64,000 bases of DNA, from positions 2,108,001 through 2,172,000 of the forward strand of contig NZ_PTJC01000005.1 in assembly GCF_002934605.1 (NCBI RefSeq), given 5' to 3'. Source of the stretch: Neolewinella xylanilytica. GTDB taxonomy: Bacteria; Bacteroidota; Bacteroidia; Chitinophagales; Saprospiraceae. This document shows, piece by piece, positions 44,370 through 53,457 of this stretch; within the stretch, counting starts at the first letter, position 1, and the number at the start of each line of letters is the position of its first letter. The notes under the pieces were generated by a model, which saw nothing but the letters and a program-made list of their open reading frames with translations, had not been told where the DNA came from and made no database searches. The position numbers and the translations under genes were made by a program.

Positions 44370-45368
44370 GGGTTCCATGCCCAGGACGCTCCGGCAAAAT
44401 TCGACGATCACGCGCTGCGTCGCCATCCAGTCTTCGGACTTAATATCGCTGGCCATAAAGTGGCTTTTGGGTGTCGGCAGGGTAATGAGCTGTTTTTTGT
44501 CTTCGGGCGTAACGAACAGATCCTGGATCTCGGGTAAGCGGGTAACCTCCACGTGCTGATCCTTCTGGAAGAAATTTTCCTTGTAGTAGAGCGTAAGGAC
44601 CGGACACTCGATGGATTCAAAGGTGGTGTCGCGCATGGTGGTTTGGACCAGGATCTGCAGCTGTACCAGCGCTTCCGCTGGATAAATCGTGTCGAAATAC
44701 TGGGCTGCCTCGGGTTCGTCGTGGGTTATCTTTCGATTCTGCCCCAAAGCGGCCAGATGGGCCAACTCGTGTCCCCAGGGCGACATCAGCAGCGACGCCC
44801 CCGGTTGATCGTCTTCCACGTTGGGGCCGATGTTGATCATGGCGTGCACCCGTTCGGGATAGGTAGCTGCCAGCTGTAACGATAGGGTTCCGCCAGTAGA
44901 GGTGGAAAACAAAATGACCTTCTTCCCGATCCGTTGGCCGATAAGGAGGGCGGTCTTAGCATCCTCCCAGGCGCGTTCGGCGGTAAACAACTCCAGTGCA
45001 TCGTCCGGAAGGAGTCCGTGCCCGGACCAACGGCTCAGGTAAACATTAGCGCCGAAAATAGCCGGTACGTTCACGTTGACGGGGAAGCCATCGCGGTAGC
45101 TGGCTCCGAAGCCGTGCAGGTAAACGAAGGCGTATTCCGTAACTGCGTGGGTAGCATCCGCCCATACGATACGGGCTTCATTGTTCTGACGGGTAGGGGC
45201 ATCCCGTTCCCGCCGTTGAATGAAATCCTCCAGTTCACCCAGTTCCGGCAGCTTGGGCAGGGTCGTGCTGTATTCGGGTGGGTCTAGGGCGGGGCCCATG
45301 AAGTAGGCCGCCGCAGCCACCGCGAGGAGCGCCCCGGGCACGATCCACCATTTTGAGGGATACTTCAT
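44328..45368 (-). CDS. Membrane-anchored alpha/beta hydrolase
   Basis: A 346-residue protein with an N-terminal signal anchor or signal peptide (IVPGALLAVAAAAYFMG). The alpha/beta fold is shown by YAFVYLHGFGAS (oxyanion loop), the nucleophile elbow STSTGG near residue 155, a GHGLLPDD segment, and a C-terminal His in PTPKSHFM. The substrate is probably an ester or lipid, unknown. It starts 39 bases after the antiporter stop and is likely the last gene of the minus-strand operon with the AAA+ ATPase, MscS-like protein and antiporter. Its 3' end overlaps murQ by 42 bases on the opposite strand. Confidence 0.85.
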   Translation of the reverse strand: MKYPSKWWIVPGALLAVAAAAYFMGPALDPPEYSTTLPKLPELGELEDFIQRRERDAPTRQNNEARIVWADATHAVTEYAFVYLHGFGASYRDGFPVNVNVPAIFGANVYLSRWSGHGLLPDDALELFTAERAWEDAKTALLIGQRIGKKVILFSTSTGGTLSLQLAATYPERVHAMINIGPNVEDDQPGASLLMSPWGHELAHLAALGQNRKITHDEPEAAQYFDTIYPAEALVQLQILVQTTMRDTTFESIECPVLTLYYKENFFQKDQHVEVTRLPEIQDLFVTPEDKKQLITLPTPKSHFMASDIKSEDWMATQRVIVEFCRSVLGMEPLHSVDYVANAPCL

Positions 45369-45407
45369 AGATACAGATCGTTTGGGGAGGAATAAAACGG
45401 TGTAACC

Positions 45408-46727
45408 CTAGTGCTTCGCTTCTTTAGTGACCACCTCGTCTTCCAGGCTCGGGGCTTTCCAGCGTTCGTAACCGATCGGTTCGCTGGCCACTTTACGGAT
45501 GGCGGAGGTCGTCCGCTTTTTGTCCACCACCATGGCCAGTGTCATGATGAGGCTGGTACCGATGATGATAAAGAGCAAAATGCCGGGTTCGAAGTTAGCG
45601 ACCTCTAGTTGTTGCGGAATACTGTAAAACAACAGTATCGTGATCAGCCCCCTCGGAGCAACGAAGAGTTGGGGGAAAAGGTCCGCGCCGATAAATATCC
45701 GCAACAGGACAAAGCGGATCAGGTAAATACTGAGGATAATCAGAAGACTGACGATGGCCACGTCAACACTGAGGAGGGAAGCCAGGGAAATGGTGACCCC
45801 GAAGATCACGAAGAAGAAGGTACGCACCACGAATGCCGTCTCCACCGTGACGACGTGGAGGTCTTCGTAGATGTGCAATGCCTTCTTGTAATTGAGCCAT
45901 TTCTTGAGTGGTCCCCTGAAGAAGAGCCGCATATTCGCGATAATCAGCCCGAAAATCAGGATGATGATCAGCGAGGAAAGGTGAGCCATCTTGCCGAGCG
46001 AGTAAAGCAGCAACAGCACGGCGATCAACAGAAAGAGCTTAACGTGGCTTTTGATATTCTGAAAGATCAGTACGATGGCGTAGCTCGCGACCACGGATGC
46101 GGCGATGGTGACGAGAATATTGCCCAGGTAAGCCAAGCCACTCGCGTGGTGTTCGATCACTTCGAGGCCTTCTTCCGGGGCGACCGGGACGGGCGTCTGG
46201 CTCAGTAAAAAATAGAATAACATGATGCCGAGGATGTCGGAAAAGGTGCTTTCGTAGATATGGAACTCCCGCTTGGCACCCTTCAGTCCGGTTACGCTCG
46301 GAATAATGATGGCGCTCGATAAAATGGACAACGGGGTAGCGTACAGCCAGGCTACCTCGCTTGACATGCCGTCGATAAAGTATTGCAGGATAATCGCCGC
46401 CACCCAAGTGGAGGCCACCAGCCCCAGGGCGGCAACCACGAGCGCCTTTCCGATCGACAGGTATTTATCCCGCTCCAGCTTAAGTTCCAGTGCGGCCTCC
46501 AGCACGATCATGATCAGGCCGACGATGCCGAGGATTTGCAGGATCGGGAAGAAATTCAAATTGCCCAAGCCCGCCGCATCCAGGCCAAACTTCGCCACGA
46601 TACCGAGAATGATCAGCATCAGTACGGAGGGGATATTCGTCCGCTTGGCCACCTCGCTGAAGAAAAAAGAGAGGATGATGATGACCGAAGCCTCCATTAT
46701 CAGGATGTATGGATCGATTTGCTGCAT
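45408..46727 (-). CDS. Cation/proton antiporter (CPA family)
   Basis: A 439-residue integral membrane protein with about twelve hydrophobic helices (for example MEASVIIILSFFFSE, SVLMLIILGIVAKFG, LFLLIAVLLLLYSLG, GILLFIIIGTSLIMTLAM) and a short cytoplasmic tail. The Na+/H+ exchanger domain is suggested by the repeated IxxIxG and the acidic residues in LEAALELKLERD. It would exchange Na+ or K+ for H+. It starts 18 bases after the MscS-like gene, so it belongs to the same operon; exact cation specificity is unknown. Confidence 0.88.
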   Translation of the reverse strand: MQQIDPYILIMEASVIIILSFFFSEVAKRTNIPSVLMLIILGIVAKFGLDAAGLGNLNFFPILQILGIVGLIMIVLEAALELKLERDKYLSIGKALVVAALGLVASTWVAAIILQYFIDGMSSEVAWLYATPLSILSSAIIIPSVTGLKGAKREFHIYESTFSDILGIMLFYFLLSQTPVPVAPEEGLEVIEHHASGLAYLGNILVTIAASVVASYAIVLIFQNIKSHVKLFLLIAVLLLLYSLGKMAHLSSLIIILIFGLIIANMRLFFRGPLKKWLNYKKALHIYEDLHVVTVETAFVVRTFFFVIFGVTISLASLLSVDVAIVSLLIILSIYLIRFVLLRIFIGADLFPQLFVAPRGLITILLFYSIPQQLEVANFEPGILLFIIIGTSLIMTLAMVVDKKRTTSAIRKVASEPIGYERWKAPSLEDEVVTKEAKH

Positions 46728-46745
46728 GGTGCGTTCTTGATAAGG

Positions 46746-47471
46746 TTAGCGCTGTGCTATGGTGGCGGGGTATCCCCATTCCTGTAGAAGGGCGAGAAGT
46801 TCGGTGAGATGTTTTTCCTCCCGCACGGAAAGGCGGGCGTGGATGCGATCTTGACCGTATTCGGCGTAGGCCAGTTCCGGGCGGAAACTGCGGTCGAGGT
46901 ACGGCGTGGTGGTCAACCGGTCGGCAAGTTCCTCCAGCGGATCTTCCCGGTCCTCGGGCGGCGTAAGCACCAACTGATAGTACCCTCCGATGTCCTTGCC
47001 GGTTATGAGCGAGTATCCCTGCGTCAGCAACGAGGTGTAATTGACGAAGTGCAGCCCCTCTCCCGTTTGCAGATAAAGTCCGATGCGGTTAATACGGGAA
47101 ATAACCCCCGTGTACCGTTCGGTCTTCATGCGTTTTCCCACGCTGATCAGGGGAGTGAAGAGGACGATTCTTCCACTCAGGTAATCGCGAAGGCGGGAAA
47201 ACCCCGCCGCGACGATCAGCAAGGTGACCAGTCCGTGAACACCCGGGTTGATGAACACGAAGATCACGATCAGTACCAGGGCTGCCGTCGGTTCGTAGAG
47301 CAGCAGGGCCGCTGCCAGCACGTTGAAGGCCCGGGCCCGAAAGCCTTCGGGGCGTTTTGTTTTTCCCAGCCGGTCACGGAGCAGGTACAGGAGCACGTAT
47401 ACGCCGTACAGGACGACAGCCCCGAGCAGCAGGTCCATCCAGTTAAATAGGGGCAGCAAGCGGTACTCCAT
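46746..47471 (-). CDS. Divergent MscS-like mechanosensitive channel
   Basis: A 241-residue membrane protein. Helices lie near residues 11-32, 49-72 and 78-92. After the last helix comes an MscS-like beta domain: LISVGKRMKTERYTGVISRI and LYLQTGEGLHFVNYTSL (compare the family FxVGDxI...GxV and IPN), with the usual GD replaced by GK. A small cytoplasmic C-terminal domain follows. It would release solutes on membrane tension. It starts three bases after the AAA+ ATPase stop and 18 bases before the antiporter, so it is translated with both. The family assignment is moderate because the motifs are diverged. Confidence 0.72.
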   Translation of the reverse strand: MEYRLLPLFNWMDLLLGAVVLYGVYVLLYLLRDRLGKTKRPEGFRARAFNVLAAALLLYEPTAALVLIVIFVFINPGVHGLVTLLIVAAGFSRLRDYLSGRIVLFTPLISVGKRMKTERYTGVISRINRIGLYLQTGEGLHFVNYTSLLTQGYSLITGKDIGGYYQLVLTPPEDREDPLEELADRLTTTPYLDRSFRPELAYAEYGQDRIHARLSVREEKHLTELLALLQEWGYPATIAQR

Positions 47472-47474
47472 GGG

Positions 47475-49841
47475 TTAGCGGGTATAGGTTAAGTAGGCTT
47501 CGGCTTCTAGCTGTCGGCCGACGTCGTTGACCACGCTCTCCGTGATCTCCAGCGAACCGTCGGCGATACGGGTGACCAAGCCGATGCGGATCAGCCGCTG
47601 CAAAATGCTGGCGTACCGTTCCTGATAGGCCGGACCGAACAGCTTACGGAGCCGATAATCCCGCGTCCTTTTTTCGAGCAGGATCGTGGAGAGCAGCGTA
47701 GCGGTGTCGGGAGAAAGGAAGCCCGGCAAGGCGTACCGGCGCTCCCGGGGCTGATAGACGCGGTCGTCGTCGAAGCGTCGGGTGTAGTAAGCCCAGCGAT
47801 TGATGGTATCGCCGACGTTGCCATCGGTCGCTCGGTAAATTCGGCGCACCAGTTTGGCAAAGTGGGCGTCGCTGAGAATTTCACCGTCTTCGTCCACCAG
47901 CAATTTGTGGGTGGCCCCGTGGCGGATGCGAACGGCCTGCTCCATGTCGGGGAGGGAGAAATTGTCCAAATTGATTTCCGACTGAAAAACCCGGTCGATA
48001 TCCAGGTACCGACTCAGGTGATTGTAGACCGCATTGCTAGTGGAAACCAGGTAGAAGATCCGGCCGGAGTAATCGTCGATGTGTCTGCCCATCGCCCGCA
48101 CGTTGGCGGCGAAGGTGGTGGCTTTATCCGTCCAGGTCTCCAGGTCGTCGATCCAGACCAGCGGCCGGGACTGCAGGGTATACTTCTGTACGAAGCTGAG
48201 GGCCGCCTCGAGGTCTCCGGTAGTTTTGGTCCGTCGCCCCTGGACGGTTACGGTGGCATGGGGTTGCAGCCGAATGGTATCGTCGGGAAAGAAGCGATTG
48301 GTGACCAATTCGCCGAAGAGCGTCTTTCCCGCCAGGCGCTCACCGGTGAGGGCCACGGCGCCACGGTAACCGAACTGCCAGTTTTCGACGAGTTCCCGCA
48401 GGTGGTCCGTTTCCTTGTCGCGGCCCACGAGGAAGGATTCTCCGATGTAGCCCCGGGTGATGAGAATATTGGTGTAGGAACTGTTCTGGGCCGAAAGCGT
48501 CCGCTGTCGCACTACGCGCACGGTTTTTTCCGCTAGGCTGAGCTTCTCTTCCCGGGTGGCTTCGCCGATGCGGCGGTTCAGTCCGCTGGCATATTTGCCG
48601 AACCATTCCCCGACCTGCCCGAGCACCCGTCCCTGTTTGCGGGTGAAGGCGTTGATGCCCCGTTGGAGGGGCAGCGGCAGGAAGCCGGGAACGCTTCGGT
48701 AAGCCGAGGCTAGTTCGAGGTCGGTGTAGATAAGGTGTTCCACGCGTTGCCGGAGCGCCTGATACTCCGCCTGGAGTTCGGTGGTTTTCTCCAGGTAGGT
48801 AGCCAGCGGTTGCGCGAGCTGGTGGTTGTCGAAGTCGACCTCGTTGCCGGCCTTGATCTCACTGGCTAACAGGATGGTTCGGTTGCGGACGTTCGCGGTG
48901 GCCACGTTCAACCCATTGCGCATCTGGGCGCTGAGCTCCCACATTTCGTAGAGCAGCGGCATGATCTGGGCGCTTACCCACTGATCCGTAGCGCGGCGAA
49001 AATTGATCTCCTTGAACCGGAGGATTCCTTGCTCGGAGGCTACGGTAACCCGCTGCTGTTCGCTCAGTCGGGCCAGGCCGGCGGTGATCGCGTTGGTGTA
49101 GCGGTCCAGTCGGGTAGCGCCCGGATCTTCGGCCACGTAATCCTCCATTTTGGCGGCGATGACCCCGGGCCGTTCCGGGGTGGCGTCTTCCTGTTTGATA
49201 AAGCGGACGATTTCATTAGCGCGTTCCTTCGATTGCTCCAGGGTGGCGCGGCTACCGGCGATGGCTTCTTCCACCAGCTCCCGGACTTTAGCGAGGTGGT
49301 CGGACTGGTTCGTGAGGCGGTCGTACTCTTCCGCGAGCGATTCGGACTGGCCGGCGATCTTATCCAACTGGTGGCGGTACAGCGGCCACGGATTGTGCTG
49401 CAGCTTCCAGGCACGGAGTTGTTTCTTACGGTTACGATCGTTCCGTTGCAGGGCGTCGAGCCGGGTGCCATGGTCGGTCTCCCATTCTTCCAGGGCGGCA
49501 CGGAGCGCTTCCCGCGATCGGCGGTACAGATCGTTTACCGTTGCCGCTTCGGCCTTGTTTTCGCGGACCATCAGCGATGCGATCTGCAGTTGCAGTTGCA
49601 CATCGCGGTAGAGGAGTAAAAAGTGTTTCGCCCGTTCCGCCCACTCGAAATGGATTAGCCGGCATTCCAGGTCGGTGGGATCGGCGTCCTCTCCGGCCGG
49701 ACAAGCATCCCCCCGCTCGATCATCGCCTGGGCCAGTTTGCGGGCATTAGCGGCCATTTCGTGCACCGGGTGCTCGGGGTCTAGCCGCTGAATAACGAGC
49801 TCGGCGGCGGTGGAAAAGGAAGCGGGAAGGTCGGCGATCAT
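47475..49841 (-). CDS. AAA+ ATPase with long coiled-coil N-terminal region
   Basis: A 788-residue protein of a kind I do not recognise by name. Residues 1-470 are helical and charged, probably coiled coil, without a signal peptide. The ATPase core has Walker A GERLAGKT (about 500-507), Walker B VWIDDLETW (DD at 564-565) and a sensor-1-like FYLVSTSN near 600; a lid and a winged-helix-like C-terminus follow. Three bases separate it from the MscS-like gene, which with the antiporter and hydrolase forms one operon. ATPase-driven control of the channel or antiporter is possible but is inference. A weak -7-like TATCTTAC lies at 49846-49853. Confidence 0.75.
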   Translation of the reverse strand: MIADLPASFSTAAELVIQRLDPEHPVHEMAANARKLAQAMIERGDACPAGEDADPTDLECRLIHFEWAERAKHFLLLYRDVQLQLQIASLMVRENKAEAATVNDLYRRSREALRAALEEWETDHGTRLDALQRNDRNRKKQLRAWKLQHNPWPLYRHQLDKIAGQSESLAEEYDRLTNQSDHLAKVRELVEEAIAGSRATLEQSKERANEIVRFIKQEDATPERPGVIAAKMEDYVAEDPGATRLDRYTNAITAGLARLSEQQRVTVASEQGILRFKEINFRRATDQWVSAQIMPLLYEMWELSAQMRNGLNVATANVRNRTILLASEIKAGNEVDFDNHQLAQPLATYLEKTTELQAEYQALRQRVEHLIYTDLELASAYRSVPGFLPLPLQRGINAFTRKQGRVLGQVGEWFGKYASGLNRRIGEATREEKLSLAEKTVRVVRQRTLSAQNSSYTNILITRGYIGESFLVGRDKETDHLRELVENWQFGYRGAVALTGERLAGKTLFGELVTNRFFPDDTIRLQPHATVTVQGRRTKTTGDLEAALSFVQKYTLQSRPLVWIDDLETWTDKATTFAANVRAMGRHIDDYSGRIFYLVSTSNAVYNHLSRYLDIDRVFQSEINLDNFSLPDMEQAVRIRHGATHKLLVDEDGEILSDAHFAKLVRRIYRATDGNVGDTINRWAYYTRRFDDDRVYQPRERRYALPGFLSPDTATLLSTILLEKRTRDYRLRKLFGPAYQERYASILQRLIRIGLVTRIADGSLEITESVVNDVGRQLEAEAYLTYTR

Positions 49842-49941
49842 CGCGGTAAGATAGAAAGGCTACCAAAGAGATCGGTGCACTAAAATCGCCACCCGGATCG
49901 GGGCGGGGCATCCAATATGCGGCCCGCGGAGCCGGGAACCA

Positions 49942-49962
49942 ATTGTTATGCAACCTAACAAT
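49942..49962. promoter_or_regulatory. Inverted repeat upstream of the manganese catalase
   Basis: ATTGTTA-N7-TAACAAT is a perfect 7-bp inverted repeat in the divergent gap between the AAA+ gene (start 49841) and the catalase (start 50032). Its form would suit a dimeric regulator such as a peroxide sensor, but no regulator gene is adjacent and the call rests on symmetry alone. Confidence 0.35.
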
Positions 49963-50031
49963 GCTTACGGGAGAACATCGTGACCGGCGATCCGGCTTAC
50001 GCAGGTATTCCTCATTCTCAAATACAAACCC

Positions 50032-50862
50032 ATGTTCTACCACGACGGAGGTAAACTCCAATACCACGTAAAGGTCGACAAGCCCGACCCCCTCTTCGCC
50101 AAAGCGCTCCAGCAGGCCATCGGCGGCATCCAGGGCGAAATTCGCGTCTGCCTGCAATACCTTTTCCAGGCCTGGGGGTCGCGCGGCCCGGCCAAGTACC
50201 GCGACATGCTCCTCGAAACCGGTACCGAAGAGATGGCCCACATTGAAATGCTCGCCACGGCCGTCGCCCTCAATCTGGAAGGCGCGCCCCTCGAGCAGGA
50301 GAAAGCCGCCAACGACCCCATCATGCGCGCCACCATGGGCGGTATGAACATCCAGCATGCCATCACGACCTGCATGGCCGCCATGCCGGTGGACGCCAGT
50401 GGCAATCCCTTCGATTGCAGCCACGTCTACGCCAGCGGCAACGTCGCCGCCGATATGCTGTCCAATGCCATGGCGGAAAGCACCGGGCGGATGCTCGCTG
50501 TCCAGCTCTTCAAGATGACCGACGACAAAGGGATGAAGGACATGCTCCGGTTCCTCATCGCCCGCGACACCATGCACCAAAACCAGTGGATGGCCGCCTG
50601 GGAGGAACTGGGTGGAAGGGACAACCACCCCATTCCCAATAACTTTCCCCAGGAAGAGGAACTCGCCGACTACAACTACACCTTCTACACGACGGCCAAG
50701 GACGACAGCGTACCGCCGCCCACCGGCCGGTGGAGCGAAGGCGTTAGCTTCGACGGCAAAGGCGTATTCAAAACGAAGCCGATGAAGCCGGTCGGCGGCA
50801 AGGCCGATCTCGGTTTCGCCAGTCCTAAAGCCGCCGTGCAAAAGGGACAGGAGAAGCCGTAA
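50032..50862 (+). CDS. Manganese catalase
   Basis: A 276-residue di-manganese catalase. The metal ligands fall at the family positions: E36 (GEIRVCLQYL), E67 and H70 (TEEMAHIE), E149 (NAMAESTGRM) and H182 (RDTMHQNQW). It decomposes hydrogen peroxide without haem; the protein is cytoplasmic and usually hexameric. The C-terminal tail is rich in Lys and Gly, as in relatives. It is divergent from the AAA+ operon, and a candidate operator lies 70 bases upstream. Confidence 0.95.
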   Translation: MFYHDGGKLQYHVKVDKPDPLFAKALQQAIGGIQGEIRVCLQYLFQAWGSRGPAKYRDMLLETGTEEMAHIEMLATAVALNLEGAPLEQEKAANDPIMRATMGGMNIQHAITTCMAAMPVDASGNPFDCSHVYASGNVAADMLSNAMAESTGRMLAVQLFKMTDDKGMKDMLRFLIARDTMHQNQWMAAWEELGGRDNHPIPNNFPQEEELADYNYTFYTTAKDDSVPPPTGRWSEGVSFDGKGVFKTKPMKPVGGKADLGFASPKAAVQKGQEKP

Positions 50863-50909
50863 GCGCGGCGAAGGACGACAAAATCCGTCGCTCGCACGCC
50901 AAAATGGCA

Positions 50910-50946
50910 GCAACGGGTATCTTGTTGAAGACAAGATGCCCGTTGC
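50910..50946. promoter_or_regulatory. 16-bp hairpin between catalase and lipoprotein genes
   Basis: The arms GCAACGGGTATCTTGT (50910-50925) and ACAAGATGCCCGTTGC (50931-50946) pair throughout with one G-U wobble and a five-base loop TGAAG. It lies 47 bases after the catalase stop and 18 bases before the next ATG. It could be a terminator without a T run, a transcript-stabilising hairpin, or a leader structure. Confidence 0.6.
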
Positions 50947-50964
50947 CCATTCTAACACCTACCC

Positions 50965-52176
50965 ATGTCACCTGCTTCGGGCGTTGCCCTGCTGTTCCCG
51001 GTTTTCGTTTTCTCCTGCGCTCCGGCGCCCGAATCCGACCCCGGCGCCTTGCCGCCCGACCGGGTCTACGCCCTTACCGAGGTCCGACCGCTGGAATTCC
51101 TGAACGAGGGCGGCAGGTACGGTATGCTGCGCCTGGAAATCTCGGGAGACAGCGCGCGGATCTACAACCCCTTCACCGAGTACTCCCAGACCTTGGCGGC
51201 TATTTTGGCGGACGGAGCGCAGGAGACGACCGACTCCGTGTACTTGAGCTATATCCCCGAGTCCGATTCGACCCTAAGCGCCACCCTGCACACCCCCGCC
51301 CAGATATACCAACAGCGCTATCGCGCCGTGGACGCCATACCGCAGGGCGGCTGGCCGACGGATTTGGTGGGGCATACCTACCGGATAGTGCGGGACACCG
51401 GCAACTGGGTGGTGCACCTGGCCGACATCGGCGGTCAGCGCGACAAAGCATCTATGCGGATACTTCAGTCGCAGTTACTGCAAATAGACGAAAGCGACGG
51501 ACGTCAGGTGGCCGAGCGGACGTACGGCTTTGGAATGGTGGAAGGGGAGCGAGTGTACACGTCGTTCCTACTTCCCGGCGGGGAGGACGAAGCGCTCATG
51601 CGACCGAAACTAGCGGTTACCGGCCAGTCGGCAGACGGGAAGCCGGCGCTTTACGTCCTGGGCCGCGATACCATAAATGCGGAGCCGGTGGCGGTCTATC
51701 ACCTGGAGCCCTATCCATCCCTTCTACCCGAGGAGATGGACGAAATGGCGATCCTGGACTTACTAAACCGGAGCCGCATGGTGGTCGGCGAACTACCCGC
51801 GGAACCGGATTCCATCGGTATTGCCTACCAGGTTGAGGTGCGGGAACACGATCCGGTACTTAAGCGCGCCGAGGTGGCGGGTATCGATATTGCATTCACC
51901 GCGGATGGTGCTTTTACCCTGTTTGCCGGTGAGCGGATCGCCCGGCAGGGTCGCTGGTCGATTTCTCCCGATCGGAATTTTTTCTTTTTTCTAACCCCCG
52001 GTATGCAGGCGGAAGGCTTGACGCTCATTTCGGACTACAACGAAAGCTTCCTGGCATTCCCTCTGCCGCTGGACGTGGAAACGGAACGACCCCGGGGCGT
52101 GCGGTTGCGATCGTACTATCATCCACTGGTCGACGTCAAATTTTACCATACCACCGAAAGCGGGGACTTGAAATAA
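50965..52176 (+). CDS. Hypothetical lipoprotein (paralogue 1)
   Basis: A 403-residue protein with a lipoprotein-like signal (LLFPVFVFSC, Cys near residue 18). The chain is rich in beta-type segments. It shares with the next gene the N-terminal YALTEVRPLEFLNEGG-like strand (KDYVLTEGKPLGYLQIGG in the paralogue), a DLLNRSRM/ELMNRSNI helix, and a conserved WSISPDRNFFFF motif near the C-terminus. No family is recognised; probably anchored in the outer membrane. It is transcribed with the paralogue (27-base gap). Confidence 0.7.
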   Translation: MSPASGVALLFPVFVFSCAPAPESDPGALPPDRVYALTEVRPLEFLNEGGRYGMLRLEISGDSARIYNPFTEYSQTLAAILADGAQETTDSVYLSYIPESDSTLSATLHTPAQIYQQRYRAVDAIPQGGWPTDLVGHTYRIVRDTGNWVVHLADIGGQRDKASMRILQSQLLQIDESDGRQVAERTYGFGMVEGERVYTSFLLPGGEDEALMRPKLAVTGQSADGKPALYVLGRDTINAEPVAVYHLEPYPSLLPEEMDEMAILDLLNRSRMVVGELPAEPDSIGIAYQVEVREHDPVLKRAEVAGIDIAFTADGAFTLFAGERIARQGRWSISPDRNFFFFLTPGMQAEGLTLISDYNESFLAFPLPLDVETERPRGVRLRSYYHPLVDVKFYHTTESGDLK

Positions 52177-52203
52177 GGCCCCCGAACCCTATATTCAGAC
52201 ACG

Positions 52204-53382
52204 ATGCGTACCTACGAAATCTTTTTCCTTTTCGGCTGTCTTTCGCTGGTAGCCTGCGGGCCGCCCGATAGCCCGGCCGAGGTGATGGTGCCGGGGAAGG
52301 ATTACGTGCTCACCGAGGGAAAGCCCTTGGGCTACCTCCAGATAGGCGGCAGCTACGCGGGTTTTCGGCTGCGGATCGACCGGGACACCGCCCACCTCTT
52401 TTCACCGTTTCACGGCCACGGAGAACGCTTGCCGGCCTACGCGGGGGACAGCCTCGCGACCTTCGGCGATCCCCAATATATGGTGTACGACCGGCGGCCG
52501 GACAGCTCCTTGGTGGCCGTGCTGCGCGACAGCTCTGGCATCATCGGGCGGCAGCGGTACGAGCTGATCGACGAACTGGCCACGAATCCTCTGGCCGAAT
52601 CCGCTACGGGTAAGACCTACCGGTTTGCCATTGACGGCCAAGCCTACTATGCGTATTTCGAAGCGCCGCCTACGGCGGACGCGGTGCAGGAAACCCGCGT
52701 CCAGCTGTACACCCTCACCGACAGTAGCGGGCGAATTTCCCGGATTGCCGGCGGGATGGGGAATCGCAGTGCATATGCGTCCATACCCGTCTATTTTCCC
52801 TACCGCCCGGACCTCACCGAAGGACGACGCGGGGTGCTGCTGTTCTCCGGCGACGAAAGCGGCGCCCCGCAAGTTCACATGAACTACGACGGCGGCGCGG
52901 ACTACACCTACCTGAGCGGCCCCTACGAGCTGACGGAGCAGGTCTCTCCGCTGCCCGAAGGGATCGGTGCGCGCGAGTTGGTCAACCTGATGAACCGATC
53001 GAACATCACCACCGAGCTCCTTACGCCGGAGCCCGCCCGGGAAGCACTGCAATATGCCTACCTGGAAGACTTTTGGCGGCTTGGCGGTATTGAAGCGGGG
53101 GAGGCCGGACAGTTGGATTTTGAATTTCGGGAGGAGGGGGGCTTTACTATGTTTTGTGGCGACCGCGTACTGACGCGGGGAAGCTGGAGCCTGAGCCCGG
53201 ACCGCAACTTCTTCATCCTATCCGACGAAACCACCCAGCACCGGCGCCACCAGTTCATCGATGGCTACGACGGGAGCACCCTCACCCTGACCGTACCCGT
53301 GCGCGTCAAAACCAAACTGCCTTACGGAACGGAGCTGCAGTCGTACTACGATGGGCTGGCGGAGGTCAGGTTTTCGCGGTAG
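52204..53382 (+). CDS. Hypothetical lipoprotein (paralogue 2)
   Basis: A 392-residue lipoprotein with a good lipobox (LSLVAC, Cys at residue 19). It keeps the same segment order as the preceding gene: VLTEGKPLGYL near the N-terminus, LVNLMNRSNITTELL, GGFTMFCGDRVLTRGSWSLS and SPDRNFFIL. The pair therefore arose by tandem duplication and diverged strongly. Function unknown; surface exposure is plausible. It is followed 75 bases later by the small secreted protein pair. Confidence 0.72.
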   Translation: MRTYEIFFLFGCLSLVACGPPDSPAEVMVPGKDYVLTEGKPLGYLQIGGSYAGFRLRIDRDTAHLFSPFHGHGERLPAYAGDSLATFGDPQYMVYDRRPDSSLVAVLRDSSGIIGRQRYELIDELATNPLAESATGKTYRFAIDGQAYYAYFEAPPTADAVQETRVQLYTLTDSSGRISRIAGGMGNRSAYASIPVYFPYRPDLTEGRRGVLLFSGDESGAPQVHMNYDGGADYTYLSGPYELTEQVSPLPEGIGARELVNLMNRSNITTELLTPEPAREALQYAYLEDFWRLGGIEAGEAGQLDFEFREEGGFTMFCGDRVLTRGSWSLSPDRNFFILSDETTQHRRHQFIDGYDGSTLTLTVPVRVKTKLPYGTELQSYYDGLAEVRFSR

Positions 53383-53457
53383 GCGGGGGAAATTATTCCC
53401 TTAACGTGTCCAATATTCCAGGGTGGGGTCGTTAAAGGGGCATAGTAACCCCAACTC

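Noticed and set aside
49747-50958. 403-codon minus-strand frame over the manganese catalase
   Set aside because: It is antisense to a clear catalase with all five metal ligands and reads as low-quality protein.
50904-51836. 310-codon plus-strand frame overlapping the first lipoprotein
   Set aside because: It has an Arg/Gly-rich shadow composition, while the other frame has a lipobox and a paralogue.
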